A stretch of DNA of 64,000 bases from Paulownia fortunei (lineage: Eukaryota; Streptophyta; Magnoliopsida; Lamiales; Paulowniaceae): assembly GCA_019321725.1 (NCBI GenBank), contig CM033115.1, forward strand, positions 5,280,673-5,344,672, given 5' to 3'. The position numbers and the translations under genes were made by a program. This document shows, piece by piece, positions 58,588 through 64,000 of the stretch; the stretch's first letter is position 1; each line of letters starts with the position of its first letter. The notes beneath the pieces were generated by a model. It was not told the origin of the DNA, made no database searches, and worked only from the letters and a program-made list of their open reading frames with translations.

Positions 58588-59900
58588 TGTTGTATTGTTT
58601 GGCTTGTTGTTCCACATGGAAAAAGTAATGAAAGTGGTAGGTCCTTGGCATACATAAAAAGGTCCAGCCCCTCCTCGTTGATGAAGCCAAGTTTAAAGTT
58701 TCTCTTCTTTAAGGGTGGGCATCGGGTTGGGTAGTCGAATTTTCAGATAGTCGGATTGGGTACCCGACATGTCGGGTAGTATATTTTGCTACCCGACACC
58801 AACCCGTTATACTTGGGTACCCGATGTATCGGATACCCAAAAAAATTGTGTATTCGACATGTTGGGTTCCGGGTTTTTCTTTTGAAAAAAAATTATGTTA
58901 CTTTTGCTTTTGTTTCTCTCAAAAATCTCGAGTCCCGATTCCCCTCTTTTCTTATTTTTTTAATTCTTTTACTCTTTATCTTTCTTCTTCTTCTTTTTTC
59001 TCCTTTTCCCGTTTCCTCTGCTTTTTCTTCCTCATTTTCTTCTACTTTTTCTCTTTTTTCTTCCCCCTTTTCTCCCTCACTCGCCCGGTTCTCCACCCCT
59101 CTTGTTCTTCTTCTTTTTCTCTTTTTTCTATTTCTTGTTTTCCATTTTCTCTCCCTCTCCCAATTCCCCTCCCCTCTTCTTCTTCTTCTTCTTCTTTCTT
59201 TTTCAGTTTTTTTATATTTTTTCTTTCTTCTTCCCCATTTCTCTTCCCCCTCTTCTTCTCTTGTTTTTTTTTTTTGGGTTTCACACTCCAACCCTTATCT
59301 CTTTCTTTCTTTTTCTTCCAGGTTTCAACTTTCATCCTCCCGTCTTATTCTTCTTCTTTCTTTTTCTTATACACTTTTTTTTTTGGATTCCTTCTTCTCC
59401 ACATCTTCTTCTTCTTTTTTCTTGTTTCTTCGGTTGTGTTGATGATGGTATGTAATAATTTGGATTTTTTTTTAAATTTATTTCGGGTACTCGATCGGAC
59501 AATTCGGGTAGAAAATTTTTACCCGATAACCGATCCAAAAATTATGCAATTGGGTTTAGATTATCCGAAATCCAATTTTTTTTCAAAAAACCCGATCCGA
59601 TTGGATAAACCCCTACTTTTCTTCGTAAGTTTAAAGAGGTCCTTTAACTAGGAAATCCAAAGTGGTGAGTAATCTTATAATTATCCAAAGTTGTATTTTT
59701 TTAGAGTAGTAGAGTGGGTTATTTACTGCAAGGTAAGTTTTCTCCTTCTCTGTTGTTCTCATTTGTTCACTTTTGTAATTTTGTATTCAAGTTTTCTTTT
59801 CATTAGTTAATAGCATTCAATATTCATCTTTTGGGGTATCTGCTGCATATTGTCCTATTTTTGAATTTCTCTTTTAAGTATTAACTTCACTTACCCAACA
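58588..59900 (+). repeat. probable Copia 5' LTR carrying a hAT-type insertion
   Basis: A TG start at 58588 (TGTTGTATTGTTTGGC) and a CA end at 59900 (CCCAACA), followed two bases on by a Met-tRNA primer-binding site TGGTATCAGAGCC (59903-59915). Removing the hAT element and one target duplication leaves about 400 bp, a normal Copia LTR size. The left edge is inferred; no 3' LTR was found. Confidence 0.62.
58710..59615. mobile_element. hAT-type non-autonomous element
   Basis: 906 bp with ends TAAGGGTGGGCATCGGG and, in reverse, TAGGGGTTTATCCAATCGG, similar to TAGGGGTG-type hAT termini. Flanks CTCTTCTT (58702-58709) and CTTTTCTT (59616-59623) form an 8-bp target duplication with one mismatch. The interior is a strongly strand-biased T/C-rich tract (58950-59430) that creates long but meaningless Phe/Ser-rich open frames on the plus strand and Lys/Glu/Arg-rich ones on the minus strand. 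Confidence 0.82.
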
Positions 59901-59929
59901 AGTGGTATCAGAGCCAAAGGTTCATCCTA

Positions 59930-61740
59930 GGATCGTTTGTATCTTTGGTGTAATATTAAATGCTAGTTGGGTTCGAAAAGATGAAAGAAGATCCACTATT
60001 GACTTGAACAACTTCAATCTCCTTATTCATATTGGCAAGGATGGTAATGCTAAATGCAAGATTCGTGGAGGAGGTATTTGATGGTAAGGGTCATTTCGGC
60101 ATACAACAAGGCAAGGTGTTAGACTGCATCTTCCAGCAATGTTTAGACATTGTTATTGAAAAAAAAAAACCAGATGATATTGATGAGAAGATGTGGAAAA
60201 CCTTTAATTAATTGGCATGCATTCAAGAATGAGATTTCTACACAAAAGTTGTAGAAGGCATTCGAGGACAAGTTTCTAAAGAGGAGTGGCTAGAATAAGC
60301 TTCTCCTAAAGAGAAGATTGTTCTACTTTAAGTACCGCCCAGATATATCTACAATTACCATATTACTGCTTTTAATCAGTTAGTAGCAAATTTAGCTAAT
60401 TTAGATGTTATTTTTAAAGATGAAGACTTGGCTTTGATGTTGTTGTCATTCCTTAATGAATTTGAAATTTAGAAATTACTTTACTTCTTGGGAAAGATAA
60501 TGGGTCTTGCTGTAGTTTGTGTTGCTTTGTACAGTTATAAATTGAGAAAACAAAATTAAGAGGAAAGTAAGAACATAACAGCTAAAGAAGAAGTATTGGT
60601 AGTAAGGAGACGATCGTAAAGCCAAAAGAAGGGAAGAAGAGAGAGATCCCATTCAAAATCTAGATCTGTAAAAGATGAGTGTGCATTTTGTCATAAAAAA
60701 AGACACTGGAAGAAAGACTGTCCCAAGATAAGAAGAAATAAAAAGCTACTCAAGATATATGTATAGTTGAAGGCGTAAGTGAAGATTCATAATACTCATT
60801 AGTGGCATCACCTACAACATGCTACTCATACGAATGGATATTAGATTTTGGTTGTACCTACTACATTATTTTATTGGGATTGGTTCTTAAATTTCAAGGA
60901 GATAAATGAAGGAATTATCTACATGAGCAATGATAAAGCCTGTAAGACAACTTGGGTAGGGTCAATCTGACTGAAAGATCAAGATGGGTCAACTAGAGTT
61001 TTGATAGATATTTTGTATGTGCCAGATTTGAAGAAGAATCTCATCTCTTTTAGAGCTTTGGAGTCCAAAGGTTCAGTTGTGACAATGTGGGATGGAATTC
61101 TGAAAGCTACTTCCGTCGCACTAATAGTGATAAAAGGTATCAAAAGAAGTAACATGTATTACTACTAAGGTAGTACAGTTGTTGGGACAACAACAACAAC
61201 AACTTATAATAATGATAAGGATTTTGAAGCAACTAGACTATGACATATGCGATTAGGACATGCCAGTGAAAAAATCTTGTAAACTCTAGCAAAGCAAGGA
61301 TTATTAAAAGGTGCAAAGGCATGTACGCTTGACTTTTTAAGCATTGTGTTCTAGGAATGCAGAAGAGAGTCAAGTTCGGCACTACTATCCATAATACAAA
61401 AGGTGTTTTGGATTACATTCACTCAGATGTATGAGAAACTTCCAAGACACTATCCTTGAGAGGAAGTGCTACTTAGTCACTTTCATTGACGATTTTTCGA
61501 GATAAATTTGATGTGCATTATGAAGTCAAGGGATGAAGTGCTTAAAATTTTCCTTAAATGGAAAGCCAAAGTCAAGAACCAAACTAGAAGAAGGATCAAA
61601 GTTCTTTAAATAGACAACAGAGGAGAATATAAGAGTGATCCATTCCTTGATGTTTGTCTGAAGTATGGTATTATCATGCACTTCACAGTCAAAAAGATGT
61701 CATATTAGAAAAGGGTGTCAGAGAGCATACATCATACTTT
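59930..61740 (+). pseudogene. Copia gag, GAG-pre-integrase and integrase relic
   Basis: Starts just after the primer-binding site at 59903. Gag: GKGHFGIQQGKVLDCIFQQC, then KKPDDIDEKMWKTFN. A zinc-knuckle-like CAFCHKKRHWKKDCP lies near 60680-60725. GAG-pre-integrase: MRLGHASEKIL and TLAKQGLLKGAKAC near 61250-61325. Integrase core: FIDDFS near 61485, then MKSRDEVLKIFLKWKAK, then IDNRGEYKSDPF near 61610-61645. Many stops and shifts. The sequence ends near 61740, where an opposing gag relic begins; no reverse transcriptase. Confidence 0.78.
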
Positions 61741-61744
61741 CAGC

Positions 61745-62560
61745 CATGTTTCCCTCATTCAACTTAGTTCGACAAAATTCTTAATGTTCACTATTCTTTC
61801 ATAAGGGTAACATTTACTAATCTTCTTACCGATAGTACTAGAAGACTTTTCTTTTCCTCTATGTGGCCTTGAGTTGTTTTGATTTCTCTTTCTTTAAAGT
61901 TTTTCTTTCTAGCCACAAGGGCATTTTCTTCCCTTTCTCTGTTAGAAATACCAGTCATTTACTTAGCTAGTGAGTCATGTGATGATAATAAATTCTCAAA
62001 CTCTTCCAAAGATGGTTGTTGAACCTTTCCTTGTATTGATAAAATATAAGGGATATATCCTCGAATAATATTCCCCTTATATGGGCTTTAGAAATCGACT
62101 TTTCTGGATTTAATAGAGAAGTTTCTGAAGAAAGATTCTTAATTTTGAGAAAATACTCAACAATAAAAATATTACCTTGTGGTGTTTGTAAGTTTATTCT
62201 TTGAAATTCACAGCCAAGTTTTATCTTTTTTATTGAACAACCCGTCTTGAGTTTGCCAAGTTTTGTAGGTTGATTACAAGATAATATGATTGAACAAGCC
62301 AATGAGACATTGATCACTTTAAATTGAATTTAGCCTTTGCATTCAGTTGTTTCCATTTCTTAAGTGCATCCACATTTCCTAGTATGGTCGGAGTATTTGT
62401 GTTACCTCCACTAACAATTTTCCATGGATCTTCTCGAATAAGATCAGACTCAGCCCTCCATACTATGTAGCTCCATACCAAGTCTACTAACATGGCCACT
62501 AGAATCCGTGTATAAAGCACTGTTGAATTTTGTACCAAGAGACCTTGATACATGATATGC
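61745..62560 (-). pseudogene. Copia-type gag relic, minus strand
   Basis: Two long minus-strand open stretches: 62553-62314 (ESDLIREDPWKIVSGGNTNT, ILGNVDALKKWKQLNAKAKF) and 62317-61967 (TPQGNIFIVEYFLKIKNLSS, ETSLLNPEKSISKAHIRGIL), then ALVARKKNFKERERNQNNS and SSSTIGKKISKCYPYERIV with the zinc knuckle degraded. This is the UBN2-type gag order of plant Copia elements. It points against the Copia relic on its left. Confidence 0.75.
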
Positions 62561-64000
62561 CAGAGCCCTATTGTTATGATACCAATAAAAAGATATTATA
62601 ATAGAAAAAAATATTTGGTGTGCGTGTGCGTTGTGTGAAACACGGACTAGCGAGTTTACTAGTCACAAAAATTAAGTGTATGAGAATATGTGTTGTCGTG
62701 TCCGAAGAAAATGTGCATGCAAGTACCGAATATAGATCACATAACTACATTTAACTTAATGAGATTTGATATGTTGATTAAAAATAAAGTGTAGACCACC
62801 CAACTATATTTGACCTAGTGGGATTTGATATGTTGATTAGAAATAAAGATAAATAAACAAAGCAAAATTAAAGCTAATAAATACAAGAAATAGAATTCAA
62901 TTATTTCATTATGAGTTTCTTAAATTTATGATTAAGATGAGTGTTCCATTATACGATAATGGGATCTCCAATTGTACTTGATATTCTCTTTGGGTTCAAT
63001 CAATTAACAACGCATTAGGATCTTTGAACTCCACTAGCTTTCGACTTTACGCCTATACCATTGCATGTACTAAATACTATATAGCAACCCAAGTCCTCAA
63101 CATACATTATACAAGCATTTGTTGCAACCGTACCCGTTGGTCTCAATTATAACAACAAAAATCATTTTACAGTTGGCTAAACCTCAAAAATATTAAACAC
63201 ATAATGTATGCTCAACACAATTCAAACACATCCATACCACAAATAAGATATTATCTCATAATCATAAAATGGATTTTCAAGCCTTGACTAAAAGTAGCTT
63301 AGCTCATTGAAACAAAGCAAGCACCACATGTTCATCAACATCATAGATTTACAAAGTTTCTCAAAACTAGCTTAAAAAAGAATCTAAGAAAGAAAATTAC
63401 AATCCACTAAAGATTCTTTACTTCTTCACTTGAATCTCCAATGCCCAAGGTAAGATCCTCCTCTTCTTGAAGTAAATTCCATGCCTTCTTGAGTGGGTGT
63501 GTGAGTTTTAATAGAGTGTGTATAAAATATGAAAGAGTGTGTGTTTTTGTAGAGAAAATTTGTGTATGAAAATTAAGTTCGTAGTGTGTGTAATGGTTCA
63601 TGTATGATAGGATATGAGAGTGTGTGTGATATATACATAGTTTCTAATATGGATTGTGACGTAAAAATTTGTATGTAATGTGTGTGCAATAAGAAAAATG
63701 CCAAATTGACATTTTTTCTGCCACTTGTAACTTAGACAATATAAGAATATTTTCTGTTATGCCACATAGTACAACAACACGTAAAACTGATACCGTAGTG
63801 CCAAATTCCATGTTAGCTAGTTGTTACTGCCACAACGTGATATGCTTTGTTTTTTAATGGCACCACTATGCAAATGCTTGGAGCCACGAAGCAAAATGTT
63901 TTGGACTATACTACCTAATTTTGATAAGTGGCATTGCAATGTAAAATATTTTGGACTCATTTCCAAATTTTTTATGTGGCACCACGGTGCCTAATTTAGG
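62561..64000 (-). other. possible leader and LTR of the minus-strand Copia relic; no gene seen
   Basis: A TTGGTATCATAACAATAGGGC sequence on the minus strand near 62585-62565 is weakly like a Met-tRNA primer-binding site, so an LTR may lie to its right and run beyond the window. GT-rich patches occur near 62610-62635 and 63485-63690. No coding region recognised. Confidence 0.35.

Noticed and set aside
58786..59651. Plus-strand open frames of 218, 275 and 117 codons rich in Phe, Ser and Leu, and matching minus-strand Lys/Glu/Arg-rich frames
   Set aside because: All come from the T/C-only tract inside the hAT element. Low complexity, overlapping in several frames, no domain.
1..64000. CRISPR arrays, bacterial operons, rRNA and tRNA genes
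   Set aside because: No regularly spaced short repeats of CRISPR type; the tandem arrays present are minisatellites. No sequence with a convincing tRNA fold or rRNA match was seen by eye; a covariance-model scan would be decisive for tRNAs.

Overview
This window looks like nuclear DNA of a flowering plant, most likely a eudicot. It is AT-rich, has spliced genes with GT..AG introns, and is dominated by nested plant LTR retrotransposons and small DNA transposons. No bacterial-style operon, CRISPR array, rRNA or convincing tRNA was seen. Species cannot be named from the sequence alone.

Only one gene looks intact: a five-exon EF-hand calcium sensor of the CML21/CML22 type (746-4201, +). To its right is a relic of a receptor-like kinase domain (about 4665-5257, -). 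Two copies of a GDSL esterase/lipase gene follow in the same orientation, A at 5722-16170 and B at 50721-55286. Both are pseudogenes with separate lesions. Copy A carries a MITE in the catalytic GDS motif, a 7-kb Gypsy element in exon 2 (itself carrying a 2.2-kb Copia solo LTR) and a hAT-like insert in exon 5. Copy B has frameshifts, nonsense codons and a long-TIR DNA transposon with a perfect 9-bp target duplication in an intron.

The 34 kb between the two copies is almost all transposon. In order it holds a gag-bearing Gypsy relic with two minisatellites (17.3-22.9 kb) split by a solo LTR; a Copia gag relic (23.9-24.5 kb); a deleted Copia element with two truncated LTRs (27.8-34.4 kb); a fused SIRE-like Copia relic with an envelope-like reading frame (34.4-38.3 kb) interrupted by a captured alpha-glucosidase (GH31) exon; a minus-strand Gypsy element with gag and protease but no recognisable reverse transcriptase (38.6-46.6 kb), carrying a second solo LTR; and intergenic DNA with a SINE-like insert.

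Right of copy B are degenerate long-TIR elements with a 529-bp tandem duplication (56-58.5 kb), a hAT-type element lodged in a Copia LTR (58.6-59.9 kb), that Copia element's decayed polyprotein, and an opposing Copia gag relic. I found no new multi-gene system. The most unusual observations are the open GH31 exon inside a retroelement envelope-like region, the MITE in the catalytic motif of GDSL copy A, and the long-TIR element family whose ends are built from short repeats.
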